Positions 11,646 through 23,367 of a stretch of 64,000 nucleotides of DNA are shown here, in pieces; within the stretch, counting starts at the first letter, position 1, and each line of letters begins with the position of its first letter. The position numbers and the translations under genes were made by a program. Source of the DNA: Datura wrightii (Eukaryota > Streptophyta > Magnoliopsida > Solanales > Solanaceae); NCBI GenBank assembly GCA_035772735.1, contig JASDFA010000001.1, positions 55,629,001 to 55,693,000 of the forward strand, read 5' to 3'. The notes beneath the pieces are model-generated. The model saw nothing but the letters and a program-made list of their open reading frames with translations, made no database searches and was not told the origin of the DNA.

Positions 11646-12455
11646 GGACGAATTTTATATAAGGATTTACAGTTGGCTGGTCGCTAGAATTACAGCTATA
11701 GTTTCTTTCTTGTGCATTTCATAATTGCATTTTCGTCTCTTTATAGAGTTATTATCGGGTTTCAATTTCCAGGATTCCAGGTTGTTGCCATTCCTAATTC
11801 CTGGTTTAGTTGTCTTGATTTCAGTTATGTTATAGTAAGTTGTTATCAATTACAGGTTGCAGAGTCCCAGGCTATATTTTTCATCTATATGTTTATGTGC
11901 TATGTTAGTTATTACAGGATTGTTATCCCATGGTTACAGTTTCAGCCTCACATACCAATACATTTCATTCGTACAGACGTCCCCTTGCTTGGGGACCTGC
12001 AGTCATGCCGCAGGTGCAGGTAGAGGTCCGAATGGCCAGTTGAGTTGCGGTTCGTGAGATCAACAGATTGTTGGTATGCTCCTTTCTTCCTGGAGCTAGT
12101 GCTTAATTATTTATGCTTGAGTTTTGAGATGCAGTTATAGTTAGGTTGGAGCCCTGTTCTGACCATCAGTCAGTTTACTCTTAGAGGATTTGTGGACTTA
12201 GTGTGTAGAATTTTATTTAGCTTGCGGCCTCATCGGCTTATTGTTGCTTAGTTTAGCACACTAATTGCCTTGGTTGTATTTCGATTGTTTACCATGTATT
12301 GTTGAGACCTTATGGGTCAAGTTTATTCTTCAGTTGATTGTGACAAGTGGCCTAGATGACCTATGTGTTACAGTTATGGATGTCATATAGCCGGCTTCTC
12401 GATCAATCATGAATCGAGTGCCAGTTGTGCTCTACCACAGTTTTGGGGCATGACA

Positions 12456-13300
12456 AAATCATCTATTCTGGGAAGTGGGTACTTATTTTTGATAGTGACT
12501 TTAGTCAGTTGCAGATAATCTACACACATACGGTAGGAGCCGTCCTTCTTCCTTACGAACAGAATTGGCTCACCCCATGGTGAGGTACTCGGCCTGATAA
12601 AGCCATTGTCTAGAAAATCCTTCAATTGTTCCTTTAGTTCTCTAAGTTCAACAGGAGCCATCCGATATGGAGGAATAGATATAGGCTGAGTGCCTGGTAA
12701 TAGATCGATTTGCAAAATCAATTTCCCTTTCTGGGGGAATACCAGGAAGCTCATCTGGAAATACGTTGGGACATTCATTAACCACTGGGATAGATTGAAG
12801 GGTCAAAGGCTTTGCCCAAACATCTTGAACTCTTACAATATGAAAAATGCACCCTTTTGCTATCAATTTTCTTACCCGAAGATAGGAAATAAACCTACCT
12901 TTTGGTGTGGCTGTACTACCTTTCCACTCCCGTACTGCCTCCCCTGGAGGGTGGAATCAGACAATCTTGGTCCAACATTCAACATTGGCATAGCATGGAG
13001 CTAGCCAGTCCATACCCATAATAGCATCAAAATCAACCATTTCTTGTTCTATCAACTCTGATGTAGTCTGACGATTTACAACCTCTACCGTACACTCCCG
13101 ATAGACCCTTCTAGCTATAATAGAGTCACCAACGGGTGTAGACACTGAGAAAGGTCACCGAAGCAATTCCGACATAATACTAAACTTCTGAGCCACTAAT
13201 GGTGTAACATAGGACAAGGTAGATCCTGGATCTATCAACACATAAGCAGGATGAGAGAAAATGTTTAGCATACCTGTCACAACATCTGGTGATGACTCTG
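12456..13300 (-). pseudogene. E1 RT N-terminal half and protease
   Basis: Minus strand. From the left, the RT fingers and palm start: KKDGSYRMCVDY, RPSTSPWGEPILFVRK and MAPVELRELKEQLKDF. Then comes the linker region around 12700-12870. The retropepsin-like domain lies at about 12960-13250 with the catalytic D-P-G-S at 13221-13232 and the downstream FDAIMGMDWL motif. In the family this protease matures gag-pol. Frames change near 12700, 12950 and 13150, with a TGA near 13155. The RT reading runs into the E2 insertion at 12455 and continues at 2273. Confidence 0.88.
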
Positions 13301-13307
13301 ACTCCTG

Positions 13308-14597
13308 TCATCCTGGTGGTGCATAAGTATGGTCTGGGCCGGCACCTGAACTTGAGGCCCTTGATCTGCCTGCTGAAACTGAGGGCCTACGCCCAGCCGG
13401 GGATGCTGGAGCTCGTGATCCTTCCGAGGACCTATCCTGTTGATCCCGGTCACCCTGACCCCTAGCTGGACAATTCCTCATCTGGTGACCCTCCTGTCCA
13501 TAAATGTAGCATGCGGTGGAACCATACTTGCATGCTCCAGAGTGGCGTCGACTGCAGATAGGGAAAAGTGGTATTGTAAACCCACTCTGCTCCACTCTCC
13601 TCTACTTATCTGAACCAACTGCTCGCGAACCTTTGCCGGGCTCTAGCTGCCCTCAACGACTAGACCTACTTCTCTGCCGCTGTGGTGGAAGCGGGGGTCT
13701 AGGCGGCCTATCGGATAACCGTGGCCTAGGTCCTCCCCAGAACTCCTCCTGTGATTCACCCGGTCTGTCCCTACAGTGCTGCTCCTGACTTGTCCTCCTA
13801 ATCTCCTGTTGACGCTGTCTAATACCCTTAATATTCTGAGCAAAAGCCTGCACACAAGCAATATCCATATCCTATCGCAGTGTGGTTGTGATGCAGGTCT
13901 CAACATATTCCAGGTTTAGCCCCATAATAAAGAGGTGTACCCTGGCTGGCATCGTGTCCACAAAAGCTGGCACATATCGAGCCAAGGAGTCAAACTGCAT
14001 GGCATATTCCCAGACACTCATCGACCCCTACTCCAAATGTAGGAACTGATCAACCTGGGCCTGTCAAATCTCCCCCAGTAGGTAATGATCCAAGAAAGCC
14101 TCTGAGAAGCTGGGCCAGGTCGGAGGTGAAACATCTCTCCCTCGGGACCTCTCCCAACTCTCATACCACAGTACAACGATGTCCCGTATCCGGAATACCG
14201 CCAACTCAACTGACTCTGTGGGTGTAGCACGCATCACCCTGAAAATCCTCTGCATCTTGCCTAAGAAGTCCTGAGGGTCCTCGGTCCGATCTGTCCCTAT
14301 GAATTGCATGGGACTTAGTACTAGGAACTATCTAACCCTCGAGCTACCAGGCCCTCCTAATGATTCATCTACTGTAGGTGGCACTGGATGGCACTGAGCA
14401 GCTATCATTTGTGCTAGCATAACCACCGCACTCCTGACCTCCTGGTCGGATGGTACGGGTATAGAAATTGCTGGAGACGGTGCCGTCACACCAGCTGTCC
14501 CAAGCGGTTCCTGACGTGGTGGAGACTTTTGGGGAGGTCGAGATGATACCTCCGTATCATCCTCAGGTCGGGTCGATTCTGACCGAGGCTGAGGCAC
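13308..14597 (-). pseudogene. E1 gag (capsid and nucleocapsid), frameshifted
   Basis: Starts with ATG at 14597 (MPQPRSESTRPEDD) after the leader. The N-terminal part is proline- and serine-rich and followed by a predicted helical region (EVRSAVVMLAQMIAAQ). The capsid core follows near 14064-14309 (FIGTDRTEDPQDFLGKM, PTWPSFSEAFLDHYLLGEI). A second frame carries 13653-13906. A nucleocapsid zinc knuckle sits near 13470-13520 but reads C-Y-I-Y-G-x4-H-x4-C: the second Cys of the CCHC box is Tyr (TGT to TAT). At least three frameshifts separate the segments. It packaged element RNA in its active ancestor. Confidence 0.85.
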
Positions 14598-14879
14598 CCT
14601 GCTGGTGCCCTCTCCTGCTACTTCATCTAACCTCCTGCCTATCGTAGGGTGTCGTTGGTCCTACATTTCTCTGTAAACAAAAGCATATAATGAGCTTAGA
14701 GGCTCAACCCTATACTGTACTACTCTATAGCACGACTAAATAAGAAGAAAGAGTAACCATTCTATCATTCCTTGCAGCCTCCTGCCTATAGGATGTGGTG
14801 CACAACACATCCATAGAAAAGACTCTACTTAGCACGGCTTGCAGACTCCCTGGGATACGACCTGCTTTGATACCAAGTT
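14598..14879 (-). other. E1 leader with Met-tRNA primer binding site
   Basis: On the minus strand, AACTTGGTATCAAAGC (about 14863-14878) directly follows the 5' LTR and matches the initiator-Met-tRNA primer site of chromoviruses. The remaining 260 bp to the gag ATG are non-coding and are shared with the E2 leader. Confidence 0.85.
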
Positions 14880-16999
14880 TGTCACGCCTCACCTTGGGAG
14901 GCATGACTAGCGCCTACTGCCCTACTAGGAGCTAAAGTGCTGAGCTGACTAAGCCTTGGTGCAGGGATGACTCTAACTCTAGAATCAAAAAAACAACGGG
15001 CTATATAGCGGCTGTAAATACAACCCCCGGCCGACAAGACCTATAGTCACCTATTAAAAATAAACAGCTAACTAAAGACAGACAAACAAACATAGGGAGT
15101 CCTATGCAGGCCGACAAGGCCACTATGATACCTAGTTATAACTGGAAAGTGAAATAAGATGCTAAACTGAGCTATGACTGACAAGGCCACCGATCAACAG
15201 CTAAACAGGGCCCCACACGGCCAACACATATAGTCTAAAACACATATGGTCCCCATAGGGCCGATATCATCTAACCACAGGGAAGTAATGCAATCTGCAA
15301 GCCTCTAGGAGTAATAAGATGGTCGGGACAAGGCCCCGACCTACCCATACTGTACAAACATAAGAACTAAACCTCTATCACACAAGCTCCGGAAGAAAGG
15401 AGTTGATGGCTCTGTACGGCTGAATGGAACTATGAGGGACCTGCTCCTCATCTATCTGCACCTGTAAGCAAGTAATGCAGCGCCCTAGAAAGGGGCGTCA
15501 GTACCACAGGTACTGACCAGTAACTTTAAATAATTAAAAGTAAGATATAGAACTAACAACGACTGGAGTAAAGAAAACGTACTAAGGATGACTGAGGTAG
15601 TGAAATCAGGTCTAAACACAACTGTAATAAAGAGGGTAGGGGTCATACCTGAAAAATGAGTAGTCTTACTGTATAACTACCAGTAACTAAAGCAAACATA
15701 AATCTTACCTGGCCCCCATAAGCCGGAAGGTACAATCAGCACAGAGCAACACACTTGGGCTCCCATTAGCCCTAGTAAGTACACCTCAATCTATATACCC
15801 CTATCCAAGTAATATGGAGTCAATTACCAGCTACAAGCGTCCCACCGATCCCCTTGGTCAGCAACTGGGCCCGCTCGACCCCTGACTGTAGTTGTGTCTG
15901 AGTTCGGAGTACTCCTGATATCTACACCTCGGGCATAAGCGCTCGGCGGGGGTGTATATAAGGCCAACCACGACAACATGAGGATCTGGATCCCCATCTT
16001 CGTCCCTTGCGGACGGCATGCCGTTCCGTGGAGAGACGTATCCTCGCCCCTGGCGGGCGGCGGCACAGCTATTAACCCTGGGGTGGTCACGAAAGCTATA
16101 CAAGTATAATCCAGCCCAAAATAATACAATTTACGAGTCTCAACTGACACCAACAACTAAACATGATAACATACTCCTAACATGCTTTACTAGGATTCAT
16201 ACTAGACTACAATGCTGAAGAAACTAACTTGCCGAAAGAAAATGCCTTAACATAGCTTGTTCGTTGTTTACTGATTAACTGGGCGAGTTCCAATTAGTAT
16301 TCAATAGCTCTTCCCAACTGAAATCGTGTTATTTGAAAAATAGTACTAGTTTTAACACTAAATTTGGCCAAAAGGAAAACTTTATATATAAATATTAACT
16401 ATATTCCAACTTTACGGAACACGGTCGAAACCTCATTATTTCTTGAAAGTCTAGAAGGGAGAAACTCTTACTTTAAGACTGGGATCATATTGACACTAGT
16501 TTGGAGCAATTCCAACAACTTTGGCTCGGCGGGTCGACAATTCGCTCGGCGAATTGCACGAAACTAACTCCGTAGAAATGCTCCCTGCAGCCTTATACTT
16601 CGATACCCGAAGTTAATTCGGATTTGGACGGCGTTTAGTGGCATAATTGGATGAAAATTAAATGTTTTCCTTCGTCTCCCTCTATTCTGGCCGTAATCTA
16701 TGAATTATACTCCAACTTCTAAGTGTGAGACCCTTATATACTTGAGGCAGAAGACAAGGCAACGTCGCACGCTGCCCAATGCGCTGATTCTGCTCAGTGC
16801 CAGGTTGTCTAATGCAGAGGAGCAGCTCCGTGCCACTTTACCCCTCTGGGCAGGTTGGTTCGGCCTCCTCCCGTGAAATCCCAACTTTGCACTCATTCGG
16901 CCTTTCCCCGGGCCCTTTCCTTGTACATATGGCACTCTAAAACACTTAACCAACATATGAATAGGCCGATTAAGCGTTGAAAACTTACGGGGTGTAACA
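14880..16999 (-). repeat. E1 5' LTR, 2.1 kb
   Basis: Bounded by TGTTACACCCCGTAAG (minus strand, starting at 16999) and GGCGTGACA (ending at 14880), 2120 bp. A TATA-like TTTATATATAAA lies at 16381-16392 and reads the same on both strands. The open frames inside are not genes. The partner 3' LTR is left of the window, so the target duplication cannot be checked. Confidence 0.87.
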
Positions 17000-17233
17000 G
17001 TCCAGTACACACCACGGGTATTAACAACGACTCACTATCTTGGACGACGAGTCGTCGTCTTCACCCATTGCTGACACTGCTACTAGTCTTTCACTTCCCA
17101 CGACTGGCTCCAACGGGTCATTAGTTAGACCAATGATCCGTTGGGTCGTCCGTCCTTCATAAGTTTTCCCATTTTTCAGCCAACTTCCATTTTTGATTCC
17201 GAGTCTAATCTTAGGCACTTTCGGGGTATTACA
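17000..17233 (-). repeat. E3: LTR 5'-end fragment
   Basis: On the minus strand it begins TGTAATACCCCGAAAGTGCC at 17233, a chromovirus LTR start, and runs left into the boundary of E1 at 17000. It is the remaining start of an LTR interrupted by E1; the rest should lie left of the window. It contains gacgagtcgtcgtc and related palindromic motifs. Confidence 0.65.
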
Positions 17234-17745
17234 GGGGACTTCACGAATAGTTATCCAAGACCATGACTCATGCAATCTGTCATTGTGTGCACTATCCAAT
17301 AATTCATCTGGGGCTCGCAATGGGGTACCTTACGAGTCGTTACTAGTGACCACAATTCTTAGTAACCACTCGTCACCTTCACTGCCCAAAATCTCAAATC
17401 ATTAGCAACCGGCTGACCACGTATCATCCCACAAATCGTGGTGTCTGACTGGGAGTTGTGGTGCCCAACTGTAGGGTACATTGCCAACTTTTTCCTCATC
17501 TTCCTGTAACCTTTGTCCACGACTAACTCAACGAGTCGTACGGTCTGACCACGACTCGTGGTCAGGTCTGTGGGACTTCAAAACCCAAAGTTTCAACTCA
17601 AGTCATGTACCTCTCCATGAGTCTCTTCACGACTCATGGTCTACCCCATGGGGCACAGAACGACACATTTGTAACCTAGTGCCAGATTTCCAGTTTTCTC
17701 TATTTCAAATCCCGGGTCTGATCTCTGGGCTTTCGGGGTATTACA
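17234..17745 (-). repeat. E4 3' LTR, start only
   Basis: Minus-strand LTR start TGTAATACCCCGAAAGCCCA at 17745, directly downstream of the E4 polypurine tract. Only about 510 bp are seen before E3 interrupts it. It contains the perfect 8-bp-arm palindrome GACCACGA-C-TCGTGGTC at 17547-17563 and several half copies. Confidence 0.75.
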
Positions 17746-18004
17746 ATATCTCCTTCTTGGGAACATTCATCCCCGAATTTTGAAAATCATACAGAAACAT
17801 AGAGAAATGCAATCATCATACTCAAATACTGACCTTATAATCTGAAAACTAATGAAATGACTAACTCCGATTCAAACTACATGGCTGAAATGAATTCTTG
17901 AATCATATACACATCTATATACATGAAAGAAACTGGGGCACATGATCTGAATAGGATACTAAATAGAGTTTTAGGACAAAAACTGATACCTCAAGCTGGA
18001 ACTG
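17746..18004 (-). other. E4 polypurine tract and 3' untranslated region
   Basis: On the minus strand aattcggggatgaatgttcc precedes ccaagaaggagatat (17746-17762), the polypurine tract abutting the 3' LTR. The remaining bases back to the end of the chromodomain are non-coding. Confidence 0.7.
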
Positions 18005-19122
18005 AACCGGTAGAGAATAAATGTGGGTATCTAGCCATCATGTCTACTTCGGCTTCCCACGTAGCTCGCTCAACATGCTAATTCCTCAATAAAACTTTGA
18101 CTGAAGCTATTTCCTTGTTTCTTAGCTTTTGAATCTGACGATCTAGGATTTCCACCGGAACCTCCTCATAACTAAGGCTGTCTTTCACACTAACACTATC
18201 AACCGGGACAACCAGAGTTAGATCACCCAAACACTTCTTTAAAAGCGATACATGAAAAATGGGATGCACAGAAGTTAATTCTGATGGGTACTCCAATTCA
18301 TATGCCACCTTGACAACCCATTTCCCAATTTGGTAGGGGCCAACATTATGAGGGCTGAGTTTCCCTTTCATTCCGAATCTCCCCACCCATTTCATGGGAG
18401 ACACCTTTAGAACTACCTAATCATCGAGTTCAAACTCAACCTTCTCACATCAGCATAGGACTTTTGGCGACTTTGATATGTTTTTAATATGTCCTGTATG
18501 AGCTGAACCTTCTCCATAGCCTAATGGACTAAATCTGGTCCTATCATCGTAGCTTAACCAACTTCAAACCAATCAATAGGCGATCTATATCTCCACCAAT
18601 AGAGAGCCTCAAACGGAGCCATCTGAATGTTGGAATGGTAGCTGTTATTGTACGCAAACTGGATAAGAGGCAAATGGTTATCCCAACTACCCTTGAAGTG
18701 AATCACAAATGCTCTCAACATGTCCTCGAGAGTTTGAATTGTCTGCTCCGCTTGACCATCATTTTGCGGATGAAATGTTGTACTGAGCTTGACCTGAGTA
18801 CCAAATACTTTTTTAAACGACCTTTAAAATGGGGAAGTAAACTGAGTATCACTGTCTGATATAATGGACAAGGGAATCCCATGCAACCGAACTAGCTCTT
18901 GAATCATCAACACCCGGAACACACCATCTACCCTGATATTGAAGCACACCATTTCCCCCTTTTGAGACGACCTCTACCTTTTGCTCCTAAATGACGTCCT
19001 TCAACTTCACCAAGATAGGATCCTCATCTTGTCTAGCTTCTACATCAGTTAATAAGGGTGATTCTAATCAATTTTGAATAACAACACTACCATCTAGCGA
19101 GTCAACAAGATAAACTCCTACA
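18005..19122 (-). pseudogene. E4 integrase with chromodomain; internally deleted
   Basis: Minus strand. The C-terminal integrase segment (KLSPHNVGPYQIGKWVVKVAYELEY region, 18200-18404) is followed by a chromodomain at about 18020-18180 (YEEVPVEILDRQIQKLRNKE, then ATWEAE). The chromodomain defines a chromovirus and in relatives directs insertion to heterochromatin. A single TAG lies in the chromodomain. Upstream, the core keeps LHGIPLSII (about 18860-18895) but is fused near 18905 directly to the pre-integrase region (GGNGVLQYQG, VDD), so the zinc-binding domain and the first catalytic Asp have been removed. The right edge, near 19122, runs into unrelated sequence. Confidence 0.85.
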
Positions 19123-19687
19123 TTTTATGGTAAGAATTTAGAAGTCCCAAACTTCCGAGGTTTTTCCTCTTTCATGCTTAAGATCATGCCAAATATGCAA
19201 AATGTATAAATCCACCTGAAACTCGTCTGGAAACCCCCGGTCATAACCCAAATATGCAATTCAAACATAAAACCCATTCCGGGTCGGTTGGAATCATTAA
19301 ATTACCAACATAAGGTTGTTTTGATCGAAAGTTGACCATGGTCAACTTAGCTTCCTCAAAGCTCATAAATTCAACCAAAGGTTCAAATCACTCTCGAATA
19401 ACCTCCAAATCCATGCAAACTACCCAACTAAATCATAAATCACCATCCGAAACCAACAGAGCTTTCAGAATCCAAATTCGAGCTTGTTAACCTGAAATTT
19501 TGACTTCGGCCAACCCCTCACACTTTAAACCTTCCAAAAACCAAAAATCTCACCCAATCTTCACTAGGTCATCTTAGGAATGGTGTCATCCACCTCCACA
19601 AATCATGAATAAAAAAATAAAGATATGGAAAGGTTCAATATAGGCAAACGGATCGAAAATCTCAAAATGACCTTGTGGGTTGTTACA
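19123..19687 (-). repeat. E5: LTR fragment
   Basis: Reading minus, the segment starts TGTAACAACCCACAAGGTCA at 19687, an LTR-like terminus, and runs to the E4 boundary. It includes gttgaccatggtcaac (19332-19347), a perfect 16-bp palindrome. There is no coding sequence and no partner LTR in the window. The family is not recognised. Confidence 0.5.
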
Positions 19688-20179
19688 CTTCAAGGTTTGG
19701 CTAATATCCGCGCTTTCTAAATTTCTACACACCTGACACTTATAGCAGAGGTAGGGAGTTATCCTGAACGTACACCTCTTAACCATCATTTCCACCATGA
19801 GGAAGCATCCGTAGGATATAGAGTAAGGGAATCATGAGCACGAATCTTTCAAGAAGTCTAAGCTGGGCATATACCTAATTTAGAACGATCTTATCAGTCG
19901 ATAGCGCACATCTTAGGGACTGAGTTGATAGAGCTGCACATACTGAGAGACATGAGTTCAGATACGTAACAAGGTTCAGGACATGAAGCTGAATGGGTAA
20001 TATTGGGATCGCTAATTAATGGGGTTACCTATAATTTTAGGGTTCTGAACATAAGCATGAGTTGAGCGTATCATCTAGTGAAACATAAGGGGAACATCTA
20101 AATGAGGGTGGGTTGACTACCCCAAATACTATTCATAGAACTTCTTTACTAGAAAACTCAAGACCTAACTTGGACCTTC
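19688..20179. other. Unassigned interval
   Basis: No gene or recognisable element. It is moderately AT-rich with no repeats seen. A short minus-strand frame (19586-19798) reads CYKCQVC and faintly resembles a zinc-finger fragment, but it crosses the E5 terminus and I do not call it. Confidence 0.4.
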
Positions 20180-22000
20180 ATTTACCATTTCCCCACCTTT
20201 CACAAAATTGAAATTGGGTAGTAGACTCCATGACTCTAGGCCATGAGTCGTTAGCCCTGGCCACAAGTTGTCTAGTCCCTCGTGGGGACTGGCAATCATT
20301 CAAATTCTACGACTTTACTAAGGACTTTTCCCTAATTCCTAAGTCCTAGGGGTCTAGAATATGTCGTTTTAACATTAGAAAGGGTGGTTTAAGAGGGAAA
20401 AGACTATCCTAAGTCTTAATTCATGCATGCAAAGGTTGGGAAGGTGATAGAAGGGTGATCTATGTGATTTCAAAGTGTTCTTCATCAATTTTCTCTTGGG
20501 AAATCTAGGAGATTGTAGAATTCAACTTCTCCTAGGTATGTAAGGTTCCAAATGGGTGTTTCTATTCACACCCATTCCCATTCTCTATGATCTCATGAAA
20601 AATCTATCAAAAGTCTTATGGGGTTTTGAGTTAATTTTGAGAAAAACTAATGAATTACTAATGGGTTTTATGGTTTGTGAGATATTTCATATTTTATGGA
20701 TTTAGATCAAAATTTACCATTAGTTTCTATTACAAAATTCTTTGATTTTTATTTCTACCAAATCAAGAGTAATTATGCATGATTTATGATGAATCAATTT
20801 ATAATCTATTCTCTAATTGTTGATATTTACAAACACATCATGATCTATGATTTCAAATATGAATTTATTTAATAACCCATCATTATTTGAGGATATACAA
20901 GTTATATGTATGATCTACAAGTATGCATGGATCCTATGATTTATGAATTATTGTTTTGACCGACTTACGGGCGATTCATGGATAGTTCACATATTTACAA
21001 GCATTCTTATGATTGTCTTGAATTAACTAGCCCATGAACTCATGTATGATATATTATAAGCACTATACATGTTTTGGGAGTACTATCAAACACCGAGTAG
21101 GTTCAGGGCCAGGTTTTGCCCTGGATCTCATAAACTACATGCCACCGTAGGTTTGTTAGGACCTCCTTTGTGACTGTCCCTGGCCCAAATGGCCCTCTTC
21201 ATGGTGATATCACACTTTCATGGTTCTACCCTTGTCAAGGTATGAACGGCCTCCCGAGTAAGTTTACAAGTAGGGCTCCATGTGTGCTCATATGGGGTAT
21301 GTCGGTTAAGAGAAGTCTTCCACTGTTCCTCATGATTTATGCATGTTTATGATTATGTATATTGGCTCAATTCATGTTAACTAAAGTTTTTCTCTTATGA
21401 TTATCATTACGATTGTATTACAAATGTTTTGAAAATCTTGAGCCTTATGTTAAATTACGATATTTATGTTATGAGCATGTTGTCCTACTCTTATGTTCAT
21501 TTATGAGTTTTAAATATTTTAAATGTCCGTTACTTAACATGCATACTCGGTAAGTTCAACGTATTGACCGCATACTTTCTATGTTGTATCGTTTCATGAT
21601 ACAGAACCTAGTTCTCAGGCTTATCTCCATTAGTAGTCTATCTCATAGTTAGCTACCAGCTTTGTTGGTGAGTCCTCATGTTCCGAGGGCCATATGTCTA
21701 GACATCGATGATGTTCTTTTGTTTTTGTTTTTGCTAGGTGAGTTGGGAATGTTGTCCCATCAACCCATCTTATGTGATAGAGGCTTTCAGACCATATATA
21801 GTACTTAGTTGATATGTATATCTAGTACTCCCCGATGGTCATTATATGCTATATTACGTTTATGTTTTCGCTATATTTTATGTTTAGTCTTCCGCTTAAT
21901 GTGAATAAAGTTATCTATGCTTATGCTATGGGTCGACTTGGGACCTCTCGGGGTTCCTTGTCCCGTTTTTACAATTTGAGTCTACTCTCGGGTCGTGATA
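20180..22000 (+). repeat. E6: chromovirus LTR, 5'-truncated
   Basis: Collinear with the E9 LTR (30000-31013 and 45800-47540). It carries the Met-style 'gactcatg' motifs near 20230-20290, the block cctaattcctaagtcctagg, and the stem-loop TGTATC-GTTTCAT-GATACA at 21585-21603. The end is gggtcgacttgggacctctc and then gggtcgtgata near 22000, where the usual TGACA has decayed. The start lacks the TGTAA terminus, so it is a 5'-truncated LTR or solo-LTR remnant. Confidence 0.7.
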
Positions 22001-23367
22001 GCAGGTCTACCGTTGGCGTAGGTATGACTTGTATTTGAAAATTTTGACTAACCCATTTGACCAACTCAAACCAGGTATGATCCATGACTTTTAAACTTCT
22101 CTCCACTTCCTAATACCTCAATTTTCTACACCACTTTCCCATTTTCATATTCTATCTACCACCACTTCAACTTCCCACACTCCATCATTAAATCCACCTT
22201 CAATTCCACCAATCCCTACACCTTTCGCCTTATATGGACTCCACCATTCTTCACCATTTTCTACTATCACTCACCATTTCTCTCACAAACAACAGAAGCA
22301 AAGAGCTTGGTCGGCTACCTTTGAAGAAAACCATTTTCAACTTTCAAATTTCATCCTTCTACTCACATTATTTGGTATGTCTCTTAATTTTTGTCTTTGT
22401 TTCTTTGCGATGAGTAAAATGTATAGCACAAAAAGAATGACAGATTTTGTTCATTTCTTTGACTCATGTTTTTACCTTGTTCCCATTAAGTGTTCTTCAT
22501 GTTCATGGAAAAATCACATCTTGTGGGTATTAGGGGATTTTAAATTGCAAACCAATGCGGGTAGAAATTCATGTTACATAATACTCTAATATGTTGGGTG
22601 TGCTAATTTTGGCATTGAAATTTCTTAATTAGGTGTGAAATCTAAGTAAACCATTTGTTTGAAATATATGATTTTTCCTGATGACAGATAGGGTGACATC
22701 TTTCTTAAGGGAAATTCGTCATTTCTTCTTGTGTGCGTGCTTTGGTAGATGAAAATATGATAATGTGAGGGAGACTTTTGAAATATTGAACTTGATTTAT
22801 GATTTTAGTTGGACAGATCGTTTGAGATTTTCTGATGATAGACGGGATAACATCCTTTTTAAGTGAAGTTGTTAAGTGATCATAATGGTCTTGTTGTGGT
22901 TATTGTTTTTGGTAGATCTTTTAGGGAAGTCTGAATACCTGTTAAACTTTGATTTTGTTCATGCTTGTGAAAAATGGTGAAATTATGAGGATTGGGCACT
23001 ATGGAGAACCTGCGAGTCGCAAGTGCTGGGCTGGATTTCAGGTTCACTGCCCGCCTACTGTGTTACACCTGTAGACCGCAAATTATCACTTGGGAGATGC
23101 GGGCGAAACGCAGGTGCTGATACATTTTTACCATATTTTCACCAACGCACCTGCAACTCACCTGCAGACCACAGATTCCCTCCTACAAAATACAGGTGCA
23201 CACGTAGGTGCTGTCAGTGGTTTGAAATTTCTGTTTCATTTTGTTGATATCCAATCTCCTTCTATTCCATTAAATAGCCTAGTATAGTTGTTGTCTTTTA
23301 ATTTCCATAATGAAAAAATATGAAATAATTTGTTTTGGTTGTGGTACTCACATGATCTTGCAGGAAC
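22001..23367 (+). other. E7 upstream region, LTR- or leader-like
   Basis: Non-coding. The stretch 22050-22370 is C/T-rich with TTATATGG (22231-22238) and ends before an AT-rich region. Two imperfect direct copies of a gacagatagggtgacatc-type sequence lie at 22683-22718 and 22838-22873. The interval 23000-23215 is dense in GCAGGTGC and its reverse complement GCACCTGC. A splice-acceptor-like TTGCAG lies just before the ATG at 23368. This may be the 5' part of the element that carries the pseudogene below. Confidence 0.45.

Larger units (their letters stand above)
2274..12455 (+). mobile_element. E2: giant-LTR, nearly non-coding retrotransposon (LARD-like)
   Basis: A complete LTR retrotransposon of about 10.2 kb inserted in the RT of E1. 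The left LTR is 2274-6697 and the right LTR 8001-12455. Both begin TGTTACACCCCA and end TGACA. The 1303-bp internal region has a Met-tRNA-type primer site beside the left LTR and a polypurine tract abutting the right LTR, so the element is plus-strand. Flanking 5-bp duplications are aaacc (2269-2273) and aaatc (12456-12460), differing by one transition; removing the element restores a continuous E1 RT reading (D-D-L-F-D). It lacks pol altogether and must have been moved by proteins of another element. LTRs that make up about 87% of the element fit the LARD concept, although the interior is shorter than in described LARDs. Confidence 0.93.
8001..12455 (+). repeat. E2 right (3') LTR, about 4.5 kb
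   Basis: A 4455-bp LTR collinear with 2274-6697. It keeps the TATA candidate (8637-8643), a longer (TA)n tract and the minisatellite, here with seven units. It retains about 48 bp near 8466-8515 missing from the left LTR. Its TGACA end at 12455 is followed by aaatc, the target duplication. No gene lies in it. Confidence 0.92.

Noticed and set aside
13516..13788. 90-codon plus-strand frame
   Set aside because: It is antisense to E1 gag, which is clearly recognisable on the minus strand.
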